In this document: positions 18,920 through 27,114 of the stretch, piece by piece
How the letters are laid out: every line of letters starts with the position of its first letter
How positions within the stretch are numbered: position 1 is the stretch's first letter
NCBI RefSeq assembly: GCF_023347295.1
Contig: NZ_CP094469.1
Location: 1,302,001-1,366,000 of the forward strand
Reading direction: 5' to 3'
DNA: 64,000 bases
Source of the DNA: Faecalibacterium sp. I3-3-33
Lineage (GTDB): Bacteria; Bacillota; Clostridia; Oscillospirales; Ruminococcaceae
Notes under the pieces: generated by a model
Told to the model about the DNA's origin: nothing
Seen by the model: the letters and a program-made list of their open reading frames with translations, nothing else
The model's database searches: none
Translations under genes and position numbers: made by a program

Positions 18920-21256
18920 TCAGTAGGTGATGGACTCGCCGTCGTCGTCCTCTTCCAATGTAGCGCCGGGCAGCTGTTCAACAGGCTCGGGCTTGCGCTT
19001 GCGGAAGATGCCCTGCTGCATGTTCCACAGCTCGGCGTAGCGGCCATCCTTTGCCAGCAGTTCATCATGGGTGCCGCGCTCCACGATCTTGCCGTGATCC
19101 ATCACAAGGATCAGGTCACAGTCACGGATGGTGGAAAGGCGGTGCGCCACGATCAGCATGGAACGGTCTGCCAGCTGCTCGTAGATCATGTTGAAAATCA
19201 GCGTTTCGGTGGCGAAGTCCAGATTACTGGTGGACTCGTCCAGAATGTAGAGGTTAGAGTCCTTCAGGAAGGCGCGCGCCAGTGCGATACGCTGCTTCTC
19301 ACCGCCGGACAGGCCGTTACCGGCTTCCTCCAGATAGGTGTTGTACTGCAGCGGCAGATGACGGATAAACTCGTGGGCATCGGCCTTCTTGGCAGCTTCC
19401 TTCACCTCGTCCAGCGTGGCATCCATGCGGGAGATGCGGATGTTGTCGTAGATGGTTTTACTGAACAGCTCGATGTTCTGGGGCACATAGGCAATGGCGC
19501 GGCGCACCGAACTGTTGGTGTACTCGGCCAGATTTGCACCGTTAATGTCGATCTCGCCGTCCTCGGGGTCGTAGTACTTCAGCAGCAGCTTGGTAATGGT
19601 GGATTTGCCGCTGCCGCTGCCGCCCACCAACGCCACCTTTTTACCGGCGGGAATGGTGAAGCTGACATGATCCAGTGCAGGGGTACGGTTGCCGTAGCGG
19701 AAGGTGACGTCCTTGAACTCGATGTCGCCCTCCACTTTGTCCAGCTCGCTCTGCTCCACGCCGTCGGCGGTCTCGTACTCGGCGGGGTAGTCCATGATCT
19801 CGGTCAGACGTTTCATGGAGATGCTGGCCTCCTGGATCTGCATCTGCAGACCGATCAGGTTGCTCAGGGGAGAGGTGAAGTAGCCGGACAGGGTGCTGAA
19901 AGCCATAAAGCCGCCCAGTGTCATCTCGCCGTTCAGCACTTGACTGATGCCCACATAGGTGGTCAGCATACTGAAGCCGGTGGAGATGAAGGAGGAGATC
20001 AGACCCTGCGTGGTGCTGATGCGGCTGGAACGCAGGCTGATCTTCAGGCTCTTCATGTACTCGCGTTCCAGATTATCCAGCTCGGTCTGCTCGTTGGCGT
20101 TGCACTTGACGGTCTCGATACCGCGCAGGCTCTCGATCATCTGGCTGTTCAGCGCAGCAGACTGTGCCATGCTCTCTTCATTGATCTTTTTATAGGGCTG
20201 CTTGTACACCAGCACCAGCAAAATGCTGACCAGCGCCATGAACAGCGAGATGGAGAACAGCATGGCGTTCATGCGGAACAGGATGATGCCGGTGATGATG
20301 GCCATGGAGATATCCATCACAAGGCTCAGCGCAATGCTGGTAAAAATGGACTTGATGGTGTTTGCGTCCGAGTAACGGGTGGTGATATCACCGGTTTTGC
20401 GGGTGGCAAAGAACTTCATGGGCAGGTTGAAGATATGCCCGAAGTACCCCAGCATCAGCGGGATATCGATTTTGATGGACAGATGGATCAGCACCCATTG
20501 GCGCACAAAGCCGATCAGGGTACTGGTAATGCTGACCACGCTGAACACTAAGATCAATGTGACCAGCAGGTTGTTCAGCCCGTAGGGCAGCACCTCGTCC
20601 ATCAGGATCTTATTGAACATGGAGGACGCGATGCCCAGGATGGTGGTGATGACCGAGCTGAGGATGGCGTAGAAGAACAGCTTTTTCTGGGGCAGCAGCA
20701 GGTTGATATACCGCTTCATCATGCCGCCCTTTTCGATCTTGCCGCCCTTGAACTCCGAGGTGGGGTTCAGCAGCAGCAGAACGCCGGTAAAGTTCTTGTA
20801 GAACTCATCCAGACTGATTTTTTTCAGCTCCGTGCCGGGGTCGCCGATGATGACGTAATCCTTGCACTTATGCTTTTTGCCTTTTTCCTCTTCTTCCTTG
20901 CGGGCTTCGGCGTCCTGCAACATGTGCTTGCGGCGCGCGCCGTCATCCTTGATGGTGGTCTTTTTAAACACTACAACAAAGTGAGCCAAGCCCTGGTCGG
21001 TGATGACCTGTGCAATGCAGGGAAGCGAGAAATCGCTCAGGAAGTTTTCGCGGTCCACGCGGACTGCGGCGGTGGTAAAACCAAGCTCATTGGCGGCTTT
21101 TTGCAGGCCTACAAGGTTGGTGCCTTTCAGGTCGGTGCCCATCATATCCCGCAGGCGGGTGATGGTAACTTCCTTTTTGTAGTGCAGGCACACCATGGCC
21201 AGACAGGCAGCCGCACAGTCGGTGGTATCGTGCTGCCGGACGTAGGTATAACGCAT
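18920..21256 (-). CDS. Peptidase-domain (C39) ABC exporter for double-glycine leader peptides
   Basis: A 778-residue bacteriocin/peptide exporter that should cleave a GG leader and export the core peptide. Residues 1-150 form a C39 peptidase with Gln8, Cys14 (TTDCAAAC), His92 (GLAHFVVVF) and Asp139 (IIGDP), so it looks catalytically complete. A charged insertion (about residues 99-131, Lys/Glu-rich) separates the His and Asp, which is unusual. Six transmembrane helices follow, then the ATPase with Walker A GGSGSGKST, signature LSGGEKQR and DEST. An acidic tail ends the protein. HlyD, GyrI-like and Ig-like genes follow in the same direction. No precursor peptide was found nearby. Confidence 0.93.
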   Translation of the reverse strand: MRYTYVRQHDTTDCAAACLAMVCLHYKKEVTITRLRDMMGTDLKGTNLVGLQKAANELGFTTAAVRVDRENFLSDFSLPCIAQVITDQGLAHFVVVFKKTTIKDDGARRKHMLQDAEARKEEEEKGKKHKCKDYVIIGDPGTELKKISLDEFYKNFTGVLLLLNPTSEFKGGKIEKGGMMKRYINLLLPQKKLFFYAILSSVITTILGIASSMFNKILMDEVLPYGLNNLLVTLILVFSVVSITSTLIGFVRQWVLIHLSIKIDIPLMLGYFGHIFNLPMKFFATRKTGDITTRYSDANTIKSIFTSIALSLVMDISMAIITGIILFRMNAMLFSISLFMALVSILLVLVYKQPYKKINEESMAQSAALNSQMIESLRGIETVKCNANEQTELDNLEREYMKSLKISLRSSRISTTQGLISSFISTGFSMLTTYVGISQVLNGEMTLGGFMAFSTLSGYFTSPLSNLIGLQMQIQEASISMKRLTEIMDYPAEYETADGVEQSELDKVEGDIEFKDVTFRYGNRTPALDHVSFTIPAGKKVALVGGSGSGKSTITKLLLKYYDPEDGEIDINGANLAEYTNSSVRRAIAYVPQNIELFSKTIYDNIRISRMDATLDEVKEAAKKADAHEFIRHLPLQYNTYLEEAGNGLSGGEKQRIALARAFLKDSNLYILDESTSNLDFATETLIFNMIYEQLADRSMLIVAHRLSTIRDCDLILVMDHGKIVERGTHDELLAKDGRYAELWNMQQGIFRKRKPEPVEQLPGATLEEDDDGESITY

Positions 21257-21475
21257 AGATGTTTCCTTTTACTCTCAAGATTTATTCAAACGACACCAAG
21301 CTGCCCTGCCGCCCCGTGTTTGCCGCACAAAGCTACCGGCCGGCCTGCTGATTTGACCAACGAAAAAACTGCGCTCCTGCACGGCAGCCTTCTGACCGGG
21401 GGGAGCGCCTGTCTGTGGGGCAGAAAAAGCTGTGCGGGCTGCGCAGTGCCTTTTCCACGCCTATAAACTTATAAA
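21257..21475 (-). promoter_or_regulatory. Long leader of the C39 exporter with an internal terminator
   Basis: About 210 nt separate the promoter from the start codon. Within it the stem GCGCTCC/GGAGCGC (plus coordinates ~21371-21408) is followed on the minus strand by AG and T6 near 21362, an intrinsic terminator that would release a ~110-nt RNA. No ATG-started ORF or recognised riboswitch is visible; the loop is rich in C and G (CCCGGTCAGAAGGCTGCC). It may be an attenuator or a small RNA. Confidence 0.6.
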
Positions 21476-21504
21476 AGTATACCACATCCACTAGGGTTCT
21501 TCAA
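21476..21504 (-). promoter_or_regulatory. Promoter of the C39 exporter
   Basis: Read on the minus strand, TTGAAG and TATACT are 17 bp apart. Confidence 0.8.
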
Positions 21505-21551
21505 GGCGATATTTTTTAAGAACCGTTAAGAATGGGTGAAAAAAGATACAG

Positions 21552-21588
21552 AAAAACAAAAAAGCGATGGAAAAATATCCATCGCTTT
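21552..21588 (-). terminator. Terminator of tRNA-Asn
   Basis: The stem AAAGCGATGG/CCATCGCTTT is directly downstream of the tRNA on the minus strand, followed by a T-rich run. Confidence 0.85.
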
Positions 21589-21590
21589 GT

Positions 21591-21667
21591 TGGCGCCTCT
21601 TGCCTGACTCGAACAGGCGACACCCTGATTAACAGTCAGGTGCTCTAACCGACTGAGCTAAAGAGGC
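21591..21667 (-). tRNA. tRNA-Asn (GTT)
   Basis: The minus strand folds as a 77-nt tRNA: acceptor GCCTCTT/AAGAGGC, D arm AGCTCAGTCGGTTAGAGC, anticodon arm CCTGA-CTGTTAA-TCAGG with anticodon GTT, TTCGAGTC T-loop, discriminator G and encoded CCA. Confidence 0.97.
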
Positions 21668-21688
21668 ATATCAGTGACTGCAAGAAAT

Positions 21689-21717
21689 ATTATACCGCAG
21701 TCACTGCACTTTTGCAA
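21689..21717 (-). promoter_or_regulatory. Promoter of tRNA-Asn, -10 within an inverted repeat
   Basis: TTGCAA and TATAAT are 17 bp apart on the minus strand. A perfect 10-bp inverted repeat (CAGTGACTGC at 21672-21681, GCAGTCACTG at 21697-21706) brackets the -10 element. Confidence 0.82.
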
Positions 21718-21759
21718 GCCTTTTTTGCAAAAATTCGGAAATCATTTTTCCTCTCAAGG

Positions 21760-21850
21760 CTTCCCCCGGAAGGGGGCAGTTGGCAGAACCCCTTCCGTCT
21801 TGCCGCTGCGCGTCAAGCCACCTTCCCCAAGGGGACGGCTTGGCAATTGC
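21760..21850. repeat. Palindromic intergenic repeat, copy 1
   Basis: The spacer between tRNA-Asn and typA holds imperfect palindromes (CCCCCGGAAGGGGG; CCTTCCCCAAGGGGACGG; CTTGCCGCTGCGCGTCAAG). This arrangement of CCTT/AAGG palindromes resembles the units at 28.6 and 35.6 kb in style, though the base match is only partial. Confidence 0.5.
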
Positions 21851-21855
21851 CGGGC

Positions 21856-21900
21856 ACAAAAAAGCAGCGCAGAAACGCCCATAGGTGCTTCTGCGCTGCT
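21856..21900 (-). terminator. Terminator of typA
   Basis: The stem AGCAGCGCAGAA/TTCTGCGCTGCT is followed on the minus strand by T6, 24 nt past the typA stop. Confidence 0.9.
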
Positions 21901-21923
21901 ATAATAAGGATGCTTTTGTAAAA

Positions 21924-23747
21924 TTACTTCAGCTTGCTCTTGGCCTTCATGCGCTGGTCGTGGTTCAGGATCTGCTTGCGGATGCGCAGATTCTCCGGGG
22001 TGACCTCCAGCAGCTCGTCCTGTGCAAGGAACTCCAAGCAGCCCTCGAGGCTCAGCTTGCTGACCGGGATCAGGCGCAGCGCGTCGTCAGAGCCGGAAGA
22101 GCGGGTGTTGGTCAGGTGCTTGGTCTTGCAGACGTTCACGTCCACATCCTCGCCGGAAGCGGTGTAGCCGATGACCATGCCCTCATACACCTTCTCGCCG
22201 GCACCGATAAGCAGAGTGCCGCGCTGCTGGGCGTTGTACAGGCCGTAGGTGACGGCGTCGCCGGTCTCAAAGCTGACCAGAGAGCCGGTGGAGCGGTTGG
22301 CGATCATGCCAGCCCAGACGTCGTAGCCGTCAAAGATCTGGTTGATAATGCCCTCGCCGTGGGTATCGGTCAGGAACTGGTTGCGGTAGCCGAACAGGCC
22401 GCGGCTGGGCATACGGAACTCCAGACGGACACGGTCGGTGCCCAGAGACTCCATCTGCTGCAGCAGTGCCTTGCGCTGACCCAGACCGGTCATGACAGCA
22501 CCCTGATACTGGGTGGGCACGTCGATGACAACGTGCTCCATGGGCTCGTAGGTCTTGCCGTCGATGACCTTGGTCAGAACGTGCGGGGGAGAGACCTGCA
22601 GCTCGTAGCCCTCACGGCGCATGGTCTCAATCAGGATGGACAGGTGCATCTCACCACGGCCCATGACGCGGAAGGAATCAGTCGTGGGGGAGTCCTCCAC
22701 TTTCAGAGCAACGTCCTTCAGCAGTTCCTTCTGCAGACGGTCGCGGATCTGGCGGCTGGTGACGTACTTGCCCTCGCGGCCTGCCAGCGGGCTGTCGTTG
22801 ACGGAGAAGGTCATCTCCACGGTGGGGTCGTTGATCTTGACAAAAGGCAGCGGCTCGATCTGAGCGGGGCTGCACAGGGTGTTGCCGATGGTCACATCCG
22901 GCAGACCGGAGAAAGCCACGATATCGCCTGCGGTGATGTTATCGCAGGGCTGACGGCCGTTTGCCTGGAAGTCATACAGCTTGGTCAGGCGGCCGCGCAT
23001 CTTCAGGTCGGGGTTGTGCCAGTCGCAAACGACCACTTCCTCGCCCACCTTGGCAACACCGTTCTGGATGCGGCCGATGCCGATGCGGCCCACGAAGTCG
23101 TTGTAGTCCACAGAGGACACCAGCATCTGGAAGGGCGCCTCGGGGTCGCCCTCCGGCGGCTTGATGGTGCTCAGCAGGGTGTCGAACAGAGGAATCAGGT
23201 CGGTGCCGGGCACATCGGGGTCAAGGCTTGCAGTGCCCTGACGGCCGCAGCAGAACAGGATGGGGCACTCCAGCTGCTCGTCGGTAGCGCCCAGATCCAT
23301 CAGCAGGTACAGCACCTCGTCGATGACTTCCTTGATGCGGGCATCGGGACGGTCGATCTTGTTGATAGCCACCACAAGGCTCAGGTTCTGCTGCAGAGCC
23401 TTCTGCAGCACAAAGCGGGTCTGGGGCATGCAGCCCTCGGCAGCGTCCACCAGCAGCAGCACGCCGTTGACCATCTTCAGCACGCGCTCCACCTCGCCGC
23501 CAAAGTCGGCGTGGCCCGGAGTATCGACGATGTTGATCTTGACGCCCTTGTAGGTGCAGGAGCAGTTCTTAGCCAGAATGGTGATGCCGCGCTCACGCTC
23601 GATATCGCCGCTGTCCATCACGCGCTCGGCCACGGCCTGATTGTCGCGGAAAGCGCCGCTCTGACGCAGCAGGGCATCCACCAGGGTGGTCTTGCCGTGG
23701 TCAACGTGAGCGATAATGGCAACGTTGCGCAAATCGTTACGAACCAT
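21924..23747 (-). CDS. typA: Ribosome-associated GTPase TypA/BipA
   Basis: A translational GTPase of 607 residues that helps 50S assembly and stress adaptation. The G1 loop AHVDHGKTTL is near residue 15, G2 RGITI near 53, G3 DTPGHADFGGEV near 75 and G4 NKID near 131. Domains II, III, V and the BipA-specific C-terminal domain follow, with the typical end region TPENLRIRKQ. It is monocistronic, with its own promoter and terminator. Confidence 0.98.
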   Translation of the reverse strand: MVRNDLRNVAIIAHVDHGKTTLVDALLRQSGAFRDNQAVAERVMDSGDIERERGITILAKNCSCTYKGVKINIVDTPGHADFGGEVERVLKMVNGVLLLVDAAEGCMPQTRFVLQKALQQNLSLVVAINKIDRPDARIKEVIDEVLYLLMDLGATDEQLECPILFCCGRQGTASLDPDVPGTDLIPLFDTLLSTIKPPEGDPEAPFQMLVSSVDYNDFVGRIGIGRIQNGVAKVGEEVVVCDWHNPDLKMRGRLTKLYDFQANGRQPCDNITAGDIVAFSGLPDVTIGNTLCSPAQIEPLPFVKINDPTVEMTFSVNDSPLAGREGKYVTSRQIRDRLQKELLKDVALKVEDSPTTDSFRVMGRGEMHLSILIETMRREGYELQVSPPHVLTKVIDGKTYEPMEHVVIDVPTQYQGAVMTGLGQRKALLQQMESLGTDRVRLEFRMPSRGLFGYRNQFLTDTHGEGIINQIFDGYDVWAGMIANRSTGSLVSFETGDAVTYGLYNAQQRGTLLIGAGEKVYEGMVIGYTASGEDVDVNVCKTKHLTNTRSSGSDDALRLIPVSKLSLEGCLEFLAQDELLEVTPENLRIRKQILNHDQRMKAKSKLK

Positions 23748-23810
23748 AAATTTCTACCTCTCTATTTAAAAAGACTCATAAAATACGAACGAACGTCATA
23801 CAAGCCTAAG

Positions 23811-23838
23811 TTTATAACAGAACAGGGTGGTTTGTCAA
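23811..23838 (-). promoter_or_regulatory. Promoter of typA
   Basis: TTGACA and TATAAA are 16 bp apart on the minus strand. Confidence 0.82.
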
Positions 23839-23920
23839 GATTGTATAAAAATTTTTTCTGCAATTCAGCATTATGCCCGTAAACTTCCCGCAGATTTGTG
23901 CGGCGTGTACCTTAAAAATA

Positions 23921-23929
23921 TGTTATACT
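23921..23929 (+). promoter_or_regulatory. Extended -10 promoter of the beta-CASP gene
   Basis: TGTTATACT has the TGn extension before TATACT; no good -35 is visible. It is divergent from the typA promoter. Confidence 0.6.
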
Positions 23930-23961
23930 AAAGCCATAAAACGAACCGGAGGTGTTTTGCA

Positions 23962-25569
23962 TTGAAGCTGACATTTTTAGGCGCGAACCATGAGGTGACC
24001 GGCAGCTGCACCATGCTGGAAGCGGCAGGGCAGCGGTTTCTCATCGACTACGGCATGGAGCAGGGCAAAAATGTGTACGAAAACCAGCCCTTGCCCGTAG
24101 CCCCCGGCGAGATCGACTTTGTACTCATCACCCATGCCCATATCGACCATACCGGCCTTTTGCCGCTGCTGGCGCACAACGGCTTCCGGGGCAGGATCTA
24201 TGCCACCATCCCCACGGTGGAGCTGTGCGGCATTATGCTGCGGGACTCGGCGCATATTCAGGAGTTTGAAGCCGAGTGGAAAAACCGCAAGGGCAAGCGC
24301 TCCGGCGCAGAGCCGGTGGAGCCCATGTACACCATACAGGATGCCGAAGCCGCCTGCCGCCTGTTTTTGGGCGTGGAGTACGGCAAGCGCATCCAGCTTG
24401 CCCCGGGCATCGAAGCACGGTTCGTGGACGTGGGACACCTGCTGGGCTCTGCCAGCATTGAGCTATGGATCACCGAGGGCAGCACCACCACAAAGCTGGT
24501 GTTCTCCGGCGATATCGGCAATCTGGATCAGCCCATCATAAAAGACCCTGCCTATATCCAACAGGCAGACTATGTGTTCATGGAGTCCACTTACGGCGAC
24601 CGCAACCACGCCCCCCGGCCGGACTATGTGGCAGAACTGGCAAAAATTTTGCAGCGCACCTTTGACCGGGGCGGCAATGTGGTAGTGCCCAGCTTTGCCG
24701 TGGGGCGCACGCAGGAGATGCTGTATTTTTTGCGGGAGATCAAGGAAAAAGGGCTGGTCAAGGGGCACGGCAACTTCCCGGTCTACATCGACAGCCCGCT
24801 GGCCACCGAAGCCACCCGCATCTTCCGGGATACAGACCCCGATTGCTTTGACGCCCAGACCCGCGCCCTGCTGGAAAAAGGCATCGACCCCATCAACGTG
24901 CCGGGGCTGCGCATCAGCGTGACCAGCGATGATTCCCGCATGATCAACACCGACCGCACGCCCAAGGTCATTCTGTCCGCCAGCGGCATGTGCGAAGCCG
25001 GGCGCATCCGCCACCACCTCAAGCATAACCTGTGGCGGCCGGAATGCACCATCCTCTTCGTGGGCTTTCAGGCCGTGGGCACCTTGGGACGCACCCTCAT
25101 TGAAGGAACGGACTTGGTCAAGCTGTTCGGTGAGCCCATCGAGGTAAAGGCCGAGATCTGCCAGCTGACCGGCATGTCCGGCCACGCGGACAAGGACGGT
25201 CTGCTGCGCTGGGTGAATGCCTTTACGGAAAAGCCCCGGCGGGTGTTCGTGATCCACGGCGAGGACGAGGTGGAGAACCGCTTTGTGGACACCCTGACCG
25301 AGCAGGGCTTTACCGCCTGTGCGCCCTACAACGGTGCGCAGTGGGCCATCGGTGCCGAGGGCGCAGTCTGCCTGCAGGAGGGTACGAAGGTCCGCGTGGA
25401 GCAGAGGACAGGCGAGGGTGCAAACCGCGCCGCTACCGTGTTCCAGCGGCTGGTCAGCGCCGGCAAGCGCCTGCTGCGGGTCATCGAGCACAACGAGGGT
25501 GGCGCAAATAAAGATCTGGCAAAATTTGCCGACCAGATCAACGCCCTGTGCGACAAATGGGACAGGTAA
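23962..25569 (+). CDS. MBL-fold beta-CASP RNA metallo-hydrolase (CPSF-like)
   Basis: A 535-residue predicted ribonuclease of the metallo-beta-lactamase/beta-CASP superfamily. The metal motif HAHIDHTGLLP is near residue 57, VDVGHLLGSAS gives the next histidine, and FSGDIGN supplies the bridging Asp. The beta-CASP part has SGMCEAGRIRHHLKH, and the RMMBL part has TGMSGHADKDGL and FVIHGE. The C-terminal ~60 residues are an extra tail. It begins with TTG, supported by GGAGGTG 7 nt upstream. RNase activity is inferred from the family. Confidence 0.92.
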   Translation: MKLTFLGANHEVTGSCTMLEAAGQRFLIDYGMEQGKNVYENQPLPVAPGEIDFVLITHAHIDHTGLLPLLAHNGFRGRIYATIPTVELCGIMLRDSAHIQEFEAEWKNRKGKRSGAEPVEPMYTIQDAEAACRLFLGVEYGKRIQLAPGIEARFVDVGHLLGSASIELWITEGSTTTKLVFSGDIGNLDQPIIKDPAYIQQADYVFMESTYGDRNHAPRPDYVAELAKILQRTFDRGGNVVVPSFAVGRTQEMLYFLREIKEKGLVKGHGNFPVYIDSPLATEATRIFRDTDPDCFDAQTRALLEKGIDPINVPGLRISVTSDDSRMINTDRTPKVILSASGMCEAGRIRHHLKHNLWRPECTILFVGFQAVGTLGRTLIEGTDLVKLFGEPIEVKAEICQLTGMSGHADKDGLLRWVNAFTEKPRRVFVIHGEDEVENRFVDTLTEQGFTACAPYNGAQWAIGAEGAVCLQEGTKVRVEQRTGEGANRAATVFQRLVSAGKRLLRVIEHNEGGANKDLAKFADQINALCDKWDR

Positions 25570-25678
25570 TGCAGCAGCCTTTTGCAGCGCAGCAACTCCG
25601 GGAAAAACGCAGCTGCGTCAAAAGCTCCCGGGTGCACTGCGCCGCTGAAAAAAGAGAAGAGTTTTTTGTAAAAAACCG

Positions 25679-25707
25679 TTGACAAGCGCCCCTCCGGCTG
25701 GTATAAT
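25679..25707 (+). promoter_or_regulatory. Consensus promoter of tRNA-Ala
   Basis: TTGACA and TATAAT are 17 bp apart, both perfect. Confidence 0.93.
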
Positions 25708-25740
25708 AACCCATGTCGTCAGGCACAAAGCCAAGCATCT

Positions 25741-25816
<76 letters not shown>

Positions 25817-25823
25817 TACAGTT

Positions 25824-25871
25824 CGTACTCGAACCCGATTCTTTATGAAAAAGGGTTCGGGTACGTTTTTT
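25824..25871 (+). terminator. Terminator of tRNA-Ala
   Basis: The stem GTACTCGAACCC/GGGTTCGGGTAC is followed by T6 after a G. Confidence 0.88.
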
Positions 25872-25872
25872 G

Positions 25873-26028
25873 TTTATCGGAAGTTCTGCGGAAGGACTAC
25901 TCGGAACGGTAAACGAGCAAAGGCAGGGTATCACTATGATAGTGGTATCCTGCCTTTTGCTTTGCGGAATCAAGTTCGCTTTGTGCGAACTTGGTCGTCC
26001 CCCTATATGGCGCGTTTGGGAGTAGTCG
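25873..26028 (+). other. Gene-free start of the accessory island, two hairpins
   Basis: No ORF is supported here. An imperfect hairpin (AAAGGCAGG...CCTGCCTTTT, 25918-25958) ends like a terminator and a second perfect one (CAAGTTCGC/GCGAACTTG, 25971-25993) follows. The base composition and hairpin density differ from the neighbouring core genes. Confidence 0.5.
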
Positions 26029-26158
26029 CTGCGTACGTGCGTACCGGGAGCCTGTACACCTCTGACAAGGTGTAACACACTAGACTTTGTGCCAAAGTCT
26101 GTGTGCCAAGGGGTCAAGCCCCTTAGAATCCCTGCGGAGCGTGTACGCACGTACGCAG
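26029..26158. other. Branched palindromic cassette (16-bp outer stem, three inner hairpins)
   Basis: A perfect 16-bp inverted repeat (CTGCGTACGTGCGTAC at 26029-26044, its complement at 26143-26158) encloses three hairpins in series: TACACCT/AGGTGTA (26055-26074), CACAC-T-AGACTTTG/CAAAGTCTGTGTG (26076-26105, loop TGC) and AAGGGG/CCCCTT (26108-26124). The fold is cruciform-like. It lies in an island with a serine recombinase; a transfer origin of a mobilizable element or a structured RNA are the candidates. Confidence 0.75.
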
Positions 26159-26262
26159 AAAAATGGCAAAATTTCACTATATCGGGGTGTTCTTTCATGG
26201 TGGAGTGTGGTATACTCGGCTTAGCCCAGTAAATCGGAATTTATATATAAAGGAGAATATTG

Positions 26263-26865
26263 ATGAAACTGTTTTTATGTTCGCACTTTTCAAGTGTAGG
26301 AAGTCTGATAAAGGAAGAAATTGAAAATAAAAAAGTCGCATTTATTCCAACAGCTTCGCTGCGTGAAGGCTACACCGGTTATGTCGGCTCGGCTCGAAAA
26401 TTATTCAAAAAGTTGGGAGCAATCGTAACTGAAATTGATATTTCAACGGAGGCTTATTCAACGATACAGTCTGTTTTTGAAGATGCGGATGTGATATATT
26501 TTACCGGCGGAAATTCTTTTTTCCTTATAGACCAGCTCCGTAAAACGGGAACGGATGAGCTGTTGAAGAAAGAATTGGCAAAGGGAAAACTGATGATTGG
26601 TGAATCGGCAGGTGCGATTATATGCGCTCCAAGCATCCAATATATCGAGCAAATGGATGAAAAGCCGGAGGACTACTCACAAGAAGATGATGCAGGGCTT
26701 GATTTGATTGATTTCTATGTTCTTCCGCATTATCTTACAGCACCATTTAAGAAAGTTACCGAGAAAATAATGACTGAGTTTTCGGATTTGAATCTATGCC
26801 CAATTAACAACCGTCAGGGAATTGTAATTGATGGTGAAGGTTCAAAGGTTATTTGCAAAGACTAA
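26263..26865 (+). CDS. Peptidase E-like (S51 family) serine hydrolase
   Basis: A 200-residue class I glutamine amidotransferase-fold protein related to aspartyl dipeptidase E. The nucleophile elbow GESAGAIICAP is near residue 115, YFTGGNSFFLIDQL precedes it and DFYVLPHYL carries the candidate catalytic His. AGGAG lies 7 nt before the ATG. The gene is visibly AT-richer than all neighbours (many AAA, ATT and TTT codons), which indicates recent acquisition. It sits between the palindromic cassette and the recombinase, probably as cargo. Confidence 0.85.
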   Translation: MKLFLCSHFSSVGSLIKEEIENKKVAFIPTASLREGYTGYVGSARKLFKKLGAIVTEIDISTEAYSTIQSVFEDADVIYFTGGNSFFLIDQLRKTGTDELLKKELAKGKLMIGESAGAIICAPSIQYIEQMDEKPEDYSQEDDAGLDLIDFYVLPHYLTAPFKKVTEKIMTEFSDLNLCPINNRQGIVIDGEGSKVICKD

Positions 26866-27049
26866 TTTGAAAATTCCAGTTTGCCGTACTCGTTCCAGCA
26901 GGGTTTGGGGCAGGCACGCCCCAACAAGAAGCTGTCCCAAAGGGGCAAGAATTTTCAAGAATTGAAAATTTGTGGCCACGGGACGATTCTTGCTCTCAGC
27001 TTTTTCGCTGCGTTTCGCAATTTTCACATTTCAATCTGCTCGCAGATTG

Positions 27050-27078
27050 TTGACAAGCTGCGCTTGACCCGATACTAT
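27050..27078 (+). promoter_or_regulatory. Promoter of the serine recombinase
   Basis: TTGACA and TACTAT are 17 bp apart, 36 nt before the ATG. The stretch 26866-27049 upstream holds no supported gene. Confidence 0.75.
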
Positions 27079-27114
27079 AAAGGCAAGTCGAATACACGCC
27101 AAGGAGGTGCAACC

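Noticed and set aside
21257..21475. A GTG-started 41-codon frame in the exporter leader as a precursor peptide
   Set aside because: No Shine-Dalgarno precedes it and the translation lacks a double-glycine motif; it also crosses the terminator.
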